Source: Sulfuritalea sp. | GTDB taxonomy: Bacteria > Pseudomonadota > Gammaproteobacteria > Burkholderiales > Rhodocyclaceae | Assembly: GCA_016712985.1 (NCBI GenBank) | Contig: JADJQA010000002.1 | Location: 211,683 to 275,682 of the forward strand | Direction of reading: 5' to 3' | Length of the DNA stretch: 64,000 bases | Part shown: one piece after another, positions 40,740-56,668 of the stretch | Position numbering within the stretch: position 1 is the first letter of the stretch | How the letters are laid out: each line of letters starts with the position of its first letter | Notes under the pieces: generated by a model | Databases searched by the model: none | What the model was told of the DNA's origin: nothing | Seen by the model: only the letters and a program-made list of their open reading frames with translations | Made by a program: the position numbers and the translations under genes

Positions 40740-42371
40740 ATGCTGCGTTTTCTGATCCTGCTCTGCTGTTGGTTATGCCACATCGGCGCGTCCGTCGCCG
40801 CGCTGCGGCTGGCGCCAGGGGACACTTTCGAGTGGCTGCTGGAGGTGGCTTTCCCAACGCTGGACAGCGTGGAATACTTCGGCCCGGGCGGCGAACACCT
40901 GAGCACGGGCGACCACCTGCCTTTCGCTGCGCGACCGCTGTTGCATCGCAACTTCGTGTTTCCGCTGCACCTGAGCGGGGCTGGCGCGAACACGGTCTGG
41001 TTGCGAGTGGCCTCGGAAGGGACCCTGACCATTCCGTTGCGGCTGTGGCAAGCGGAGGCCTTCTGGCAAAAGTCGAACACGAGTCATGCAGTGCTGAGGG
41101 TCTATTTCGGCATGCTGCTGGCTCTTGCGCTCTACAACCTGCTGCTATGGTTTTCGCTGCGAGATCAAAATTATCTGACCTATGTCCTGTTCTCGGCCGG
41201 CATGGCCGTGGGACAGCTTTCGCTCAACGGACTGGGCAACCAGTTTCTCTGGGCCAACTTGCCGGGGTGGGGCAACCTCGCCCTTGCCGCAGGTTTTGCC
41301 GCTGCCGGTCTGTTCGGCGCGCTGTTTACCCGCGACTTTCTGCAGACACGGTGCAACTTGCCGCGTCTGGATGGCGTCGTGACCGGCCTTGCCGCGCTGT
41401 TTGCCCTCTGCATGGTGATGTCAGTGCTTGCTCCGTACCGTCTGGCGGCCATTCTCACTTCGCTGACTGGCGTCGCATTTTCGCTGGTGGCGATGTTCGC
41501 CGGCCTGCGCTGTTGGCGTGCCGGCCAGGCGGGCGCCCGTACCTTCCTGCTGGCATGGACGTTACTGTTGATTGGCGTCGCCATTACCGGCCTGCGCAAC
41601 CTGAACCTGCTGCCAACCACTTTTCTCAGCCTCCATGCGTTGCAGATGGGCTCGGCGCTGGAGATGCTGCTGCTTTCTTTCGCCTTGGCCGATCGCATCA
41701 ACCGCCTGCGGCGCGAGCAGGACGTGGCCCAAGGCGAGGCGCTTGCCGCCAAACAGCAACTGGCGAGGACCCTGCAGCGCTCCGAGGCGAGTCTCGAGCG
41801 GCGCGTCGCGCAGCGCACGGAGGAGCTAGAACTGGCGAATGCCCATCTGCGCGAAAGCGAACGCCAGTTGCAGGCCCTGGCCCACACGGATACGCTGACG
41901 GGCCTTGCCAACCGCCTGTTGTTCGACGCCCGCTTGCAGCAGTCAATGCAGCAGGCGCGGCGGAATCGCGGACGGATTGCGCTGCTGCTGGTCGATCTCG
42001 ATCATTTCAAGACGATCAACGACGGCTACGGCCGTGCCATCGGCGATGAAGTGCTGCGCTGCACGGCGGAGCGTTTGCGGGCGAGCGTGCGCGAGGTTGA
42101 CACCGTCGCACGATTGGGTGGTGATGAATTCTCGATCGTGTTGACCGGGCTCGGCGGCGGCGCGGACACCGAACGCATGGCCGAGAAAATCATTGCCAAA
42201 CTCTGCGAGCCGATGCGTCTGCTCGGCTTGCCGCTGGAAATCAGCGTCAGTATCGGAGTTGCGCCGTTTTCCAGTGGCGACCTGTCACCCTCGGCTCTGA
42301 TGCATCGTGCGGACAAGGCCTTGCAACTGGCGAGGCGCGCCGGACCCGGCTGTTACCGGGTGTTTGCGTAG
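40740..42371 (+). CDS. Membrane diguanylate cyclase with 7TMR-DISM sensor
   Basis: A 543-residue inner-membrane diguanylate cyclase making c-di-GMP. It has a signal peptide (1-21), a periplasmic ligand-type domain (about 22-120), seven helices (about 122-320) of the 7TMR-DISM class, a coiled coil (about 330-375), and a GGDEF domain. The active-site motif RLGGDEF is intact, and RxxD (REVD), five residues upstream of GGDEF, forms the product-inhibition I-site. It is monocistronic and converges on chpA. The input ligand is unknown. Confidence 0.88.
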   Translation: MLRFLILLCCWLCHIGASVAALRLAPGDTFEWLLEVAFPTLDSVEYFGPGGEHLSTGDHLPFAARPLLHRNFVFPLHLSGAGANTVWLRVASEGTLTIPLRLWQAEAFWQKSNTSHAVLRVYFGMLLALALYNLLLWFSLRDQNYLTYVLFSAGMAVGQLSLNGLGNQFLWANLPGWGNLALAAGFAAAGLFGALFTRDFLQTRCNLPRLDGVVTGLAALFALCMVMSVLAPYRLAAILTSLTGVAFSLVAMFAGLRCWRAGQAGARTFLLAWTLLLIGVAITGLRNLNLLPTTFLSLHALQMGSALEMLLLSFALADRINRLRREQDVAQGEALAAKQQLARTLQRSEASLERRVAQRTEELELANAHLRESERQLQALAHTDTLTGLANRLLFDARLQQSMQQARRNRGRIALLLVDLDHFKTINDGYGRAIGDEVLRCTAERLRASVREVDTVARLGGDEFSIVLTGLGGGADTERMAEKIIAKLCEPMRLLGLPLEISVSIGVAPFSSGDLSPSALMHRADKALQLARRAGPGCYRVFA

Positions 42372-42412
42372 GACGCCTGGCAGCGGGAGATCCGCGCTGA
42401 AGCTCGGCTTCG

Positions 42413-48258
<5,846 letters not shown>

Positions 48259-48298
48259 CGAGTGCGATTCATCACGCCGTGACTCATACGGCTTCGTT

Positions 48299-50338
48299 TC
48301 AAACCTTGAAGCCCGAGACCGAACCCTTCAGTTCGATAGCAAGTTCGGTCAGCTCGCCGATCGATACCGCGGTTTCTTGCGTGCTGGCGGTGGTCTGGCC
48401 AGTGATTCGAAGAATGTCCTGCATCGAGTCAGCTACCTTCGTGGCGATGTCGGCCTGGGCTTGGGTGTCGCTGGAAATCGCTTCGATCAGGTGGGCAAGA
48501 TCCTGTGACACGGTGGAGATTTCGTTCAGCGCCTGACCCGCGGCATCCGACAGCTTGGCGCCTTCCACCACGCCTTTGGTTGAATGTTCCATGGCGGCCA
48601 CGGCGTCATGGGTGTCGGTCTGAATGGTCTTGACAATGGCGGCAATCTGTTTGGTCGCTTCACCGGAGCGCTCGGCCAGACGTTGCACTTCTTCGGCCAC
48701 GACCGAGAAGCCACGCCCGGCCTCGCCCGCGGAAGCCGCCTGAATCGCGGCGTTCAAGGCCAGTACATTGGTCTGTTCCGTGATGTCGGAAATCAGTTCG
48801 ACAATTTCACCGATCTCCTGCGAGGATTCGCCGAGCCGCTTGATGCGCTTGGAGGTTTCCTGGATCTGACTGCGGATTTCATTCATGCCCGAAATAGAAT
48901 TGGATACGGCTGTTGCGCCTTTCTGTGCGGCAGCAAGAGATGCGTGCGCCACGCGAGCCGATTCCATTGCCGCGGAAGAAACCGTCTTCATCGAATTGGC
49001 CATTTCAAGAACCACGCTGTTGGCGTTCATGATTTCACTCGACTGCACTTCGGTTGCGGAGAGAAGCTGGTTTGAGGTGCTTTGCGCGGCATTCGAGGCG
49101 CGGGCGACGCGTTCAGCGGCATCGTTGATGCGTCGCACCAGCACCGAGAGTTCTTCGACCGTGTAATTCACCGAGTCGGCGATGGCGCCGGTGACGTCCT
49201 CCGATACCGTGGCGCGGATGGTCAGGTCGCCATCCGCCAGGTCACCCATTTCGTTCATCAGGCGCAAAATGGCGCTTTGCGTTGCATCCTTCGCGGCTTC
49301 TGCAAGGCGGCGCTGGTGATTAGCCTCGTCGCCACGGCGCAGACCCTCGTCGTTGAACGCCTTGACCATCAGCACCAGCATCGCCAGGGCGAGCGAGCCG
49401 AAAATGGCGGCCACGGCCGTGGATGTGCCCTTCTCGGTGATTTCGTTTTCATAAGCCTTGACCAAATTCTCGGTACTCGCGGTCATTGCGCGCCCGCCGG
49501 CGATGAGCGTGCTGCCGGCAGTACTGGCCTGCAACAGCGGCTTGATGTCGGCGGACAGGTTGGCAATTGCCGGCTGCATGGCGTTCAGGCCCTGCGCCAA
49601 CTGGCTACCGGCGGGAGCCAGCGCCGCCGCGTCGGCGATATCCTTGGTGAATTGTGCGGCCAAGGGCTCGTCGAAGCCCTGCATCGCGGCCAACTGCATG
49701 GATGCGCGCAGGATGCGTTCCGTCAGGAAGGGCAGCTTGCCACCGGCGGCAATTGCCGCTTCGGTCATGGCCCGACCGCGTTGCGCCGATTCCCGGACGA
49801 TCTGACCGATCGCCATGAATCGCTTCTCCTGCGCAAGGATCTGACCGATCAGTGCGCTCTGCTTGCTCCAGGTTTCGCGTACCGCATCAACCGCCGGCCG
49901 CGTATCGGCGCTGGTGGGCGCCACCGTGATGCCCCTGATTTCACCCCCTTCGACCAGCCGTTCGAGCAGTTGGTCAAGATTGTCGCGGGAGTCGCGCAGC
50001 TCGGTGAAGCCTTCGGTCTGGCCCCGCAAGGCGTTCAGCACGGCGATGGGGATTTGCTCCGTCAGCGCGGAGATGTGGCTGGTGACTGAAAGGTAGGTGA
50101 TGCCCCGGTTGGTCGCCTGCGCTTGCAGGAAGATGGCGGAAATGGTGATCAGCAAACTGATCAGGAACCCGGCCCCGAGGATTCGGAACTGGCTCTCGAT
50201 ATCGAGATGGCCGATCAGCGGCAGCTTGCCGCGCCTGCGGCGTTCCTCCCCTGGGGCGCCGCCAATCGAAGTCGTCTCGGGCGACACCGGCTTGCGGCGG
50301 TCGAATGACGGCAACTTGAAATGGAGATTAAAGGCCAT
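48299..50338 (-). CDS. pilJ: Type IV pilus methyl-accepting chemotaxis protein PilJ
   Basis: A 679-residue chemoreceptor. The first transmembrane helix is at residues 52-74 ([18 protein letters not shown]), the periplasmic sensor spans about 75-300, and a second helix is near 305-325. A HAMP region follows, then a methyl-accepting signal domain with the hairpin [21 protein letters not shown]. It matches PilJ by length, by PilI/PilG neighbours and by the lack of a C-terminal tether pentapeptide. It signals to ChpA, encoded 40 bp downstream. Confidence 0.9.
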   Translation of the reverse strand: MAFNLHFKLPSFDRRKPVSPETTSIGGAPGEERRRRGKLPLIGHLDIESQFRILGAGFLISLLITISAIFLQAQATNRGITYLSVTSHISALTEQIPIAVLNALRGQTEGFTELRDSRDNLDQLLERLVEGGEIRGITVAPTSADTRPAVDAVRETWSKQSALIGQILAQEKRFMAIGQIVRESAQRGRAMTEAAIAAGGKLPFLTERILRASMQLAAMQGFDEPLAAQFTKDIADAAALAPAGSQLAQGLNAMQPAIANLSADIKPLLQASTAGSTLIAGGRAMTASTENLVKAYENEITEKGTSTAVAAIFGSLALAMLVLMVKAFNDEGLRRGDEANHQRRLAEAAKDATQSAILRLMNEMGDLADGDLTIRATVSEDVTGAIADSVNYTVEELSVLVRRINDAAERVARASNAAQSTSNQLLSATEVQSSEIMNANSVVLEMANSMKTVSSAAMESARVAHASLAAAQKGATAVSNSISGMNEIRSQIQETSKRIKRLGESSQEIGEIVELISDITEQTNVLALNAAIQAASAGEAGRGFSVVAEEVQRLAERSGEATKQIAAIVKTIQTDTHDAVAAMEHSTKGVVEGAKLSDAAGQALNEISTVSQDLAHLIEAISSDTQAQADIATKVADSMQDILRITGQTTASTQETAVSIGELTELAIELKGSVSGFKV

Positions 50339-50359
50339 GCGTAGTCCTTTCGGGAAAGC

Positions 50360-50902
50360 TTAGCGAGCGATGTCGAGGTAGGCTGGGTCGGCCAGCAGTG
50401 CCGGGATGCGCAACTGGGTCCAGGCAATGCCCTGCGCATCGTTGAAGCGGCGGCCCAGCCAGGGCGTTGCATCCCCGGCGCCAGGATTGGCAGTACCGGC
50501 CGCGCGCAATTGAAGTTGCGGCCGCAGCCCGAGCGAACGACGTACCAGCAGAGCGCTGTTTATGCCGTGTCGTGCACCCACCAGCAGCAGGCGCGACTGT
50601 GCATTGCACGGGGTTGCGGCGCCGCCGCGCCAGGCGGAAAAATCCACCACGCTGTAGAGCATGCCGCGGATGTTCGCGATGCCGGCGAACCACGATTTGG
50701 TCAGGGGTGCCGGAGTGAGCGGCGGCAGCGGCACCACTTCGCCCGCGTCGGCGAGATCGATCAGCCAACGGCTACCTCCGGGGAGGTCTTCGGCGCCGGA
50801 TTCCATGCCGAGCAGGGTCTGCCCGCCTTCGCCGCGGCGAGCGGACAGCAGCCGTTCGGAGAGGCTTTGCTGGAACTCGCGCAGACTGATCCGCTTGGCC
50901 AT
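50360..50902 (-). CDS. pilI: CheW-like adaptor PilI
   Basis: A 180-residue single CheW-domain protein that couples PilJ to the kinase. Conserved strands (WLIDLADAGEVVPLPPLT, WFAGIANIRGMLYSVVDFSAW) and the LLLVG motif are seen. It starts at 50902 and ends 21 bp before pilJ. The order pilG-pilH-pilI-pilJ-chpA is the Pseudomonas order without pilK and chpB. Confidence 0.87.
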   Translation of the reverse strand: MAKRISLREFQQSLSERLLSARRGEGGQTLLGMESGAEDLPGGSRWLIDLADAGEVVPLPPLTPAPLTKSWFAGIANIRGMLYSVVDFSAWRGGAATPCNAQSRLLLVGARHGINSALLVRRSLGLRPQLQLRAAGTANPGAGDATPWLGRRFNDAQGIAWTQLRIPALLADPAYLDIAR

Positions 50903-50904
50903 GC

Positions 50905-51270
50905 CTACCCCAATGCGGCGATCTTGGCCAGCAAGACCGGACCATCGACCGGCTTGGTGACGTAATCGCGGGCGCCCTGTCGCAGACCCCAGACCTTGTC
51001 AGTCTCCTGAACCTTGGTGGTGCAGATGATTACCGGAATGTGCTTGGTCGCCTCGTCTCTCGCCAGTGCCCGTGTAGCCTGGAAGCCGTTGGTGCCGGGC
51101 ATCACCACATCCATCAGGATGAGGTCGGGTTTAATCTGTTTGGCCCTTGCGATGCCCTCGTCACCACTTTCGGCGCTGCTGACTTCATAGCCGCCGCCAA
51201 GCAACAACTGGCTCAGGATATGGCGTTCGGTTGGGGAATCGTCAATGATCAGAACGGTCTTGATGGGCAT
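50905..51270 (-). CDS. pilH: Response regulator PilH
   Basis: A 121-residue stand-alone receiver. The acidic pair is IIDDS (residues 8-12), phosphoacceptor Asp54 is in LILMDVVMP, and the conserved Lys is in YVTKPVDGP near residue 104. ATG 51270 starts the receiver; an in-frame start at 51327 would add unrelated residues. It is the phosphate-sink type regulator of the Pil-Chp system; pilI starts 2 bp after its stop. Confidence 0.88.
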   Translation of the reverse strand: MPIKTVLIIDDSPTERHILSQLLLGGGYEVSSAESGDEGIARAKQIKPDLILMDVVMPGTNGFQATRALARDEATKHIPVIICTTKVQETDKVWGLRQGARDYVTKPVDGPVLLAKIAALG

Positions 51271-51301
51271 ATTGGCTGGCTCGACAAATGGGAAGACTCG
51301 G

Positions 51302-51694
51302 TCAGGGACGCACAACGTGGGCGGCAACGGTTTTCAGCAGGCCGTCCTTGGTGAACGGTTTGGTCAGGTATTCGTCGGAACCAACCATGCGACCGCGCGC
51401 GCGGTCAAATAGGCCATCCTTGGATGAAAGCATGATCACCGGCGTGGCCGCGAATTTTGGGTTCTTCTTGATCAGAGCGCAGGTTTGATAGCCATCCAGC
51501 CGCGGCATCAGGATGTCGCAGAAAACCAGGTCTGGCTGGTGATCATTGATCTTTGCCAACGCATCAAAGCCATCTTCGGCCAGCACGACCACGGCACCGG
51601 CCTGCAACAGAAAAATTTCCGCAGTCTTGCGGATGGTGTTCGAATCATCGATCACCATCACCTTGATGCCGGAAAGCCGGGGTATCTCGCTCAC
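51302..51694 (-). CDS. pilG: Response regulator PilG
   Basis: A 130-residue stand-alone receiver, first gene of the chemosensory operon. Acidic pair VIDDS, phosphoacceptor Asp60 in LVFCDILMP and the Lys in EYLTKPFTKD are visible. PilG promotes pilus extension and cAMP signalling in relatives. A 31-bp spacer precedes pilH. The 167-bp gap upstream to rubredoxin likely carries the operon promoter. Confidence 0.88.
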   Translation of the reverse strand: MSEIPRLSGIKVMVIDDSNTIRKTAEIFLLQAGAVVVLAEDGFDALAKINDHQPDLVFCDILMPRLDGYQTCALIKKNPKFAATPVIMLSSKDGLFDRARGRMVGSDEYLTKPFTKDGLLKTVAAHVVRP

Positions 51695-51861
51695 GTTACT
51701 CCATGCTGGATGCGGACTTCAATCATGCGACGACTGCGGACGGAACAGAAAACCTGCCAAAAAGGCCGGCGAAACCCTTCTGCTCGCAAGCCTTCCCCAT
51801 AACCTCCCGCCACGCGATCCGTACTTGGTCCAGAGGTCAAGTCTTGTTACCTGCATAATAC

Positions 51862-52044
51862 TTAGATTTCCAGCATTTCAAAATCTTCCTTGCGCGCGCC
51901 ACATTCCGGGCAGGTCCAGTTGGGGGGTATCGCATCCCATCGCGTACCGGCTGGCAGGCCTTCTTCCGGGAGCCCGTTCGCTTCGTCGTAGATGAAGCCG
52001 CAGATCAGGCACATCCATTTGGAGTAAGGTTGTTCAGTGGTCAT
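51862..52044 (-). CDS. Rubredoxin
   Basis: A 60-residue rubredoxin, a small electron carrier with one Fe bound by four Cys. C12 and C15 lie in MCLICGF, C45 and C48 in WTCPECGA, the exact spacing of the family. It is encoded next to the divergent thiD, a linkage common in betaproteobacteria. Partners such as alkane hydroxylase or oxygen-reducing enzymes are not in the window. Confidence 0.93.
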   Translation of the reverse strand: MTTEQPYSKWMCLICGFIYDEANGLPEEGLPAGTRWDAIPPNWTCPECGARKEDFEMLEI

Positions 52045-52064
52045 GGCGGAGCGCTAAGCTAATG

Positions 52065-52125
52065 TCCCCGCACGCTTGCGCCGGGGATCTGATCAAGTCG
52101 GACATGCCCCGGCGCTCGCGCCGGG
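52065..52125. repeat. Two GC-rich hairpins between rubredoxin and thiD
   Basis: TCCCCG pairs with CGGGGA (52065-52086), and CCCGGCG pairs with CGCCGGG around CTCG (52108-52125). They lie in the spacer of divergent genes. They do not form the conserved TPP riboswitch core. They may be REP-like. Confidence 0.45.
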
Positions 52126-52208
52126 AACGGCATCCCTTCGGATAGAATCACAGAATATTAACTCAAGCTGCTCGCTGCCCGTTAGGCTTGGGCCGGGTCA
52201 GGAGATTT

Positions 52209-53069
52209 ATGAGCGTTGCCCCTCCCGCCAACCTGTCCATGCCCATCGTGCTGACGTTTGCCGCCGCCGATCCCACCGGCGGCGCCGGTTTGCAGGCAGA
52301 CATTCTGACGCTGGCCAGCCTTGGCTGCCACCCGCTTTCCGTCGTCACGGCAATTACTGTGCAGGACACGACCGGCGTCGAGGGTGTGTTGCCGATGGAC
52401 GCCGAGTGGGTGGCTGACCAGGCCCGCGCCCTGCTGGAGGACATGCCGGTGGCAGCCTTCAAGCTGGGCATGATGGGCAGCGTCGAGTCCATCGCCGCGA
52501 TTGCCGAGGTGATCGCGGACTACCCCGATATTCCCGTGGTGCTCGATCCGGTGCTGGCCTCCGGGCGCGGCGACCAGTTTGCCGATGAGGAAATGATCGA
52601 GGCCATGATCGGCCTGCTGCTTCCCCAGACGACGTTGCTGACGCCGAATAGCCTCGAAGCCCGGCGCCTCGCGCAGGAGATCGGCGAACCGGCCCGGGAC
52701 GTCCGCCCCGAACCGGGACTGGCCGAATGCGCCCACCGCCTGATCAATGCCGGATGCGAGTATGTGCTGGTGACAGGAACCCATGAGGGCACCCCGCAGG
52801 TGATCAATACGCTGTATGGCAGCCACGGTGCGGTGCGCACCGACCGCTGGGATCGCTTGCCCGGCAGCTATCATGGTTCGGGTTGCACGCTGGCTTCGGC
52901 GATTGCGGCTCACCTTGCCAGCGGCGTGGATGTCGCCGAGGCGGTCATGGGCGCGCAGGAATACACCTGGCACACTCTGGCTGCCGGCTTTCGTCCAGGC
53001 ATGGGACAATTCATTCCCGATCGGTTATTCTGGTCGCGGGAAGAGGATGATGAGGCGGATGAAAGCTGA
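52209..53069 (+). CDS. thiD: Hydroxymethylpyrimidine/phosphomethylpyrimidine kinase
   Basis: A 286-residue ribokinase-fold enzyme phosphorylating HMP and HMP-P in thiamine synthesis. It has the N-terminal AAADPTGGAGLQADILT, the PVLASGRGDQF strand, and the anion-hole motif GSGCTLASAIAAHLA. ATG 52209 has an AGGAGA site 7 nt upstream; the in-frame start at 52188 does not. thiE follows 135 bp downstream and hemL after that. No thiamine riboswitch was seen upstream. Confidence 0.9.
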   Translation: MSVAPPANLSMPIVLTFAAADPTGGAGLQADILTLASLGCHPLSVVTAITVQDTTGVEGVLPMDAEWVADQARALLEDMPVAAFKLGMMGSVESIAAIAEVIADYPDIPVVLDPVLASGRGDQFADEEMIEAMIGLLLPQTTLLTPNSLEARRLAQEIGEPARDVRPEPGLAECAHRLINAGCEYVLVTGTHEGTPQVINTLYGSHGAVRTDRWDRLPGSYHGSGCTLASAIAAHLASGVDVAEAVMGAQEYTWHTLAAGFRPGMGQFIPDRLFWSREEDDEADES

Positions 53070-53204
53070 CAGGACATTTCATCACAGGGACGCCAGGCCG
53101 GCGGACTCCCGACTCGGTGCCGGGTTGCGGACACCTACCCGCGCAGAGGGGCGGTGGCGCTCCTTGGTGTCGAGGATTCTGCCGTTTACGGGACGCGTTT
53201 CCGG

Positions 53205-53897
53205 ATGAAGCTCGCGGGCCTCTGCGCGGTAACGCTCGATGATCTGCTGTTGCCGCGGCTTTCGGCGCTGGTGAAGGCGGCGCTGGATGGTGGCGCGCCG
53301 CTTGTCCAATACCGCAACAAGATCGCTTCGCGCGCCCTGCGCCGCGCCCAGGCGGCCGAAATGCTGCGCATCTGCCGCGCCTCGGGCGCCAAGCTGATCA
53401 TCAACGATGATGTCTGGCTGGCGGTGGAGATCGGCGCCGATGGTGCGCACCTGGGACGCGACGATGCGCCGGGTGGCTCGCTGTCTGCCGCGCGCGACGC
53501 CCTTGGGCCAAGGCGCATCCTCGGCGTGTCCTGCTATGACGAACTTGCCCGCGGTGAAGAAGCCGCCGCCGCCGGCGCGGACTACCTAGCGTTTGGCAGC
53601 GTCTTTCCGTCGCGCACCAAGCCCGGTTCGGTACGCGCACCCCTGGAACTGCTGGGCGAAGCCCGCCGGCGATTTGGCTTGCCGGTGGCCGCCATCGGCG
53701 GCATCACGCTCGACAATGCGCCGCAAGTGATTGCCGCTGGCGCGGACATTCTCGCCGTGGTCAGCGATCTGTTTGATGCGATGGACATCAAGGCGCGGGC
53801 GGAAGCCTATCAGCGGCTCTTCCCGCAGTGGATGGCAGGCTGCGCACCGGGTGTTGCCGCCAGTGCCGGCAGTGCCGGCGTGGCCGGGTTCCCGTGA
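53205..53897 (+). CDS. thiE: Thiamine-phosphate synthase
   Basis: A 230-residue TIM-barrel enzyme joining HMP-PP and thiazole phosphate. Motifs QYRNKIA, NDDVWLAVEIGADGAHLGRDD, GADYLAFGSVFPSRTKPGS and VAAIGGITLDNAPQVIAAGAD fit the family. I used ATG 53205, which begins the barrel; upstream in-frame residues are not family-like. It works directly after ThiD in the pathway. Confidence 0.88.
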   Translation: MKLAGLCAVTLDDLLLPRLSALVKAALDGGAPLVQYRNKIASRALRRAQAAEMLRICRASGAKLIINDDVWLAVEIGADGAHLGRDDAPGGSLSAARDALGPRRILGVSCYDELARGEEAAAAGADYLAFGSVFPSRTKPGSVRAPLELLGEARRRFGLPVAAIGGITLDNAPQVIAAGADILAVVSDLFDAMDIKARAEAYQRLFPQWMAGCAPGVAASAGSAGVAGFP

Positions 53898-53912
53898 ACT
53901 CATGATTCCTTG

Positions 53913-55190
53913 ATGACTCGCAACGAAGAACTCTTCCGGCGCGCCCAGAAGAGCATTCCAGGCGGCGTCAATTCGCCAGTCCGCGCCTTCCGTTCCGTTG
54001 GCGGCGCACCGCGCTTTTTCACCCGCGGCGAAGGCGCCCGGGTCTGGGATGCCGATGGCAAGCCATACATCGACTACGTGGGCTCCTGGGGGCCGTTGAT
54101 TCTCGGCCACGCCGACACCGACACCGTCCGCGCGGTGCAGGAAGCCGCCTGCCAGGGCCTTACTTTCGGGGCGCCGACGGAAGGCGAGATCGAGCTTGCA
54201 GAGCTGCTGGTGCAGCGCGTGCCCAGCATGGACATGGTGCGCCTGGTATCTTCCGGCACCGAGGCCACCATGAGCGCGATCCGGCTGGCGCGCGGCTTCA
54301 CCGGGCGCGATGACATCGTCAAGTTCGAGGGTTGCTACCACGGTCACGGCGACAGCCTGCTGGTAAAGGCGGGGTCGGGATTGCTGACCTTCGGCAACCC
54401 CTCCTCCGCCGGCGTACCGGCCGATCTGGCCAGGCATACGCTGGTGCTCGACTACAACGATGCGCAGGGCCTGCATGACGCGTTTGCCAAACATGGGAAG
54501 AGCATCGCCTGCGTGATCGTCGAGCCGGTGGCCGGCAACATGAATCTGATCGCGCCACGGCCGGAATTTCTCGCCGCCATGCGCGAACTGTGCACGCGGC
54601 ACGGGGCGCTGCTGATCTTCGACGAAGTCATGACCGGTTTTCGCGTCGGTCCGGGCTCGGCGCAAGGCTTGTATGGCATCACGCCCGATCTCTCGACGTT
54701 TGGCAAGGTGATCGGTGGCGGCATGCCGCTGGGCGCCTTCGGCGGGCGGCGCGACATCATGGAAAAGATCGCGCCGCTGGGGCCGGTGTATCAGGCCGGC
54801 ACGCTCTCGGGCAATCCGCTGTCGGTGGCGGCGGGTCTGGTGACGTTGAAGAAGATTGCCGCGCCTGGCTTCCACGAAGCGCTGGCGGCAAGGACCCGGG
54901 CGCTGGTGGGCGGGCTTGCCGCTGCCGCCAATCGACGTGGCGTGAAATTTTCGGCGCAATCCGTGGGCGGCATGTTCGGGGTCTATTTCGCCGCCAGTTC
55001 GCCGACGTCCTACGCCGAAGTCATGGCCACCGACAAGGAAGCCTTCAATCGCTTCTTCCACGCGATGCTGGACGCAGGCTTCTATCTGGCGCCCTCGGCA
55101 TTTGAGGCCGGATTCGTCTCGGCCGCGCATACCGACGCCGACATTGCGGCGACGGTGGCGGCGGCCGACGCGATCTTCGCGGCAGGATAA
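53913..55190 (+). CDS. hemL: Glutamate-1-semialdehyde 2,1-aminomutase
   Basis: A 425-residue class III PLP enzyme making 5-aminolevulinate for heme. It shows [13 protein letters not shown] at the N-terminus, [33 protein letters not shown], the PLP Lys in [15 protein letters not shown] near residue 264, and [14 protein letters not shown]. The in-frame TTG at 53910 is not used. Heme supply suits the cytochrome-rich genome. It converges on corA with a 34-bp gap. Confidence 0.93.
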   Translation: MTRNEELFRRAQKSIPGGVNSPVRAFRSVGGAPRFFTRGEGARVWDADGKPYIDYVGSWGPLILGHADTDTVRAVQEAACQGLTFGAPTEGEIELAELLVQRVPSMDMVRLVSSGTEATMSAIRLARGFTGRDDIVKFEGCYHGHGDSLLVKAGSGLLTFGNPSSAGVPADLARHTLVLDYNDAQGLHDAFAKHGKSIACVIVEPVAGNMNLIAPRPEFLAAMRELCTRHGALLIFDEVMTGFRVGPGSAQGLYGITPDLSTFGKVIGGGMPLGAFGGRRDIMEKIAPLGPVYQAGTLSGNPLSVAAGLVTLKKIAAPGFHEALAARTRALVGGLAAAANRRGVKFSAQSVGGMFGVYFAASSPTSYAEVMATDKEAFNRFFHAMLDAGFYLAPSAFEAGFVSAAHTDADIAATVAAADAIFAAG

Positions 55191-55224
55191 GGCGCCAGGC
55201 CCTCGCGCTGTCCTCGCCGCGGCA

Positions 55225-56589
55225 TCAGCGCTGTCGGCGAGTCTCGACGCTCCTGCGCAGCTTCCTCTGCTCCAGGAAGCGCAGCGTGGCGAAGGTCATC
55301 CAGCCCAGGGCGATCATGCCGACGATGAAAGTGCCATAGGCGATGGGCCAGGGAATATCCTGGGTCATCATCGAAAACTCCGACATGCCGCCGATGCCGG
55401 CGATGATGTTGAGGGGCGTGAACACCACGCCGATCGTGGTCAGTTTCGACACCCGCTTGTTCTGGTTGATGTTGATGAAACCGACCGTCGCGTCCATCAG
55501 GAAGTTGATCTTGCCGAACAGGAAGGACGTATGCCCGTCGAGCGATTCGATGTCGCGCAGGATCTGGCGCGTGTCGTCCTGCTGGTCCGGCGAAAGCAGC
55601 CGGCCGCGCATCAGGAACGACAGCGCGCGGCGGGTGTCCAGCACGTTGCGGCGGATGCGGCCGTTGAGATCTTCCTGTTTGGCGATTTCCGACAGGATCT
55701 CGGCCGCCTTGTCGTCGCTGACCTGTGTTAGCAGGACGGTGCGCCCAACCGCTTCCAGCTCTGCGTAGATATCCTCCAGCGCGTCGGCCGAGTACTCGAC
55801 GTCGGCAGCATAAAGGTCGAGCAGCACATCCTTGCCTTCGGTGACGTAGCCGGGCTGGATGCGCGCACGCAGCCGCTGCAGGCGGAACACCGGCAGTTCT
55901 TCGTCGCGCGTCGAGAACAGGATGTTGTCGCGCAGGATGAAGGCGACGGCGACGTTGCGCGATTCGTCATGCTTGTCGAGCAGAAAGGCGGAGTGCAGAT
56001 GCACTTCGCCGTTTTCCTCGATATAAAAGCGAGCGGATTCCTCAAGATCGGTCAGGTCGTCGGCGTCCGGCAGGCGCAGACCGAAGATCTCCTCTATCCA
56101 TCTGCGCTCTTCGCGCGAAGGGGCAACCAGGTCAACCCAGATGGGCTTGGCTTTGACCAGGTCCTCCCGATTGTCGATCGGTATCTGTCGCAGGCGGCCG
56201 TTCTGCAGGTCAAAGGCGTTGAGCATGACCGGTTTGCGCGGCGAGGCTTGCGCGGCCGAGAAGGTTTCACGCAGGGCGTCGGACAGCTCGTCGAGAATTT
56301 CATCACCACGGTCCGCCGCCACCATTTCCCAGACCAGGATGCTGTCATCCTGCGGCAGCGCTTCGAGGATGCGCGCCACGCGATCCGGCGGCATCCGGTC
56401 GAGCAGACCCTTGAGTTCCGACAGGTGCTGCTTGTGCACCAGCCCTTCGACCAGTTGATGCCGCGGCATGTCCTGGCGATGCACGAGGTTTTCCACCCGC
56501 CGCTGGCGGGTGAGCAGCTCCTGAACCATTGTCAGATGCTGCTGCTCCTCTTCCGAGGTTTCCAGGGTGTCGGCGGGGGTCAAGCTCAT
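55225..56589 (-). CDS. CorA-like metal transporter with N-terminal MgtE_N-type domain, GMS signature
   Basis: A 454-residue CorA-family transporter. The first ~135 residues (HQLVEGLVHKQHLSELKGLLDRMPPDRVARILEAL) look like the helical MgtE_N domain rather than CorA. The cytoplasmic CorA funnel follows, then two C-terminal helices. The signature loop, normally GMN, reads GIGGMSEF (near residue 399), so Asn is replaced by Ser. Mg2+ or another divalent ion is the likely substrate, but the altered loop means selectivity should not be assumed. It sits alone between convergent hemL and mtgA. Confidence 0.82.
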   Translation of the reverse strand: MSLTPADTLETSEEEQQHLTMVQELLTRQRRVENLVHRQDMPRHQLVEGLVHKQHLSELKGLLDRMPPDRVARILEALPQDDSILVWEMVAADRGDEILDELSDALRETFSAAQASPRKPVMLNAFDLQNGRLRQIPIDNREDLVKAKPIWVDLVAPSREERRWIEEIFGLRLPDADDLTDLEESARFYIEENGEVHLHSAFLLDKHDESRNVAVAFILRDNILFSTRDEELPVFRLQRLRARIQPGYVTEGKDVLLDLYAADVEYSADALEDIYAELEAVGRTVLLTQVSDDKAAEILSEIAKQEDLNGRIRRNVLDTRRALSFLMRGRLLSPDQQDDTRQILRDIESLDGHTSFLFGKINFLMDATVGFININQNKRVSKLTTIGVVFTPLNIIAGIGGMSEFSMMTQDIPWPIAYGTFIVGMIALGWMTFATLRFLEQRKLRRSVETRRQR

Positions 56590-56668
56590 TGCATCGCGGC
56601 CTCGAATCTCAATGAGGCATTTTAGAACCTATTTCCGCGGCAATCGCAGCCCGTGCCTCCGCGGGTCC

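Noticed and set aside
52045..52208. Possible TPP riboswitch before thiD
   Set aside because: The spacer has hairpins but lacks the CUGAGA and GGAUAAUGCC-type core elements of the thi-box.
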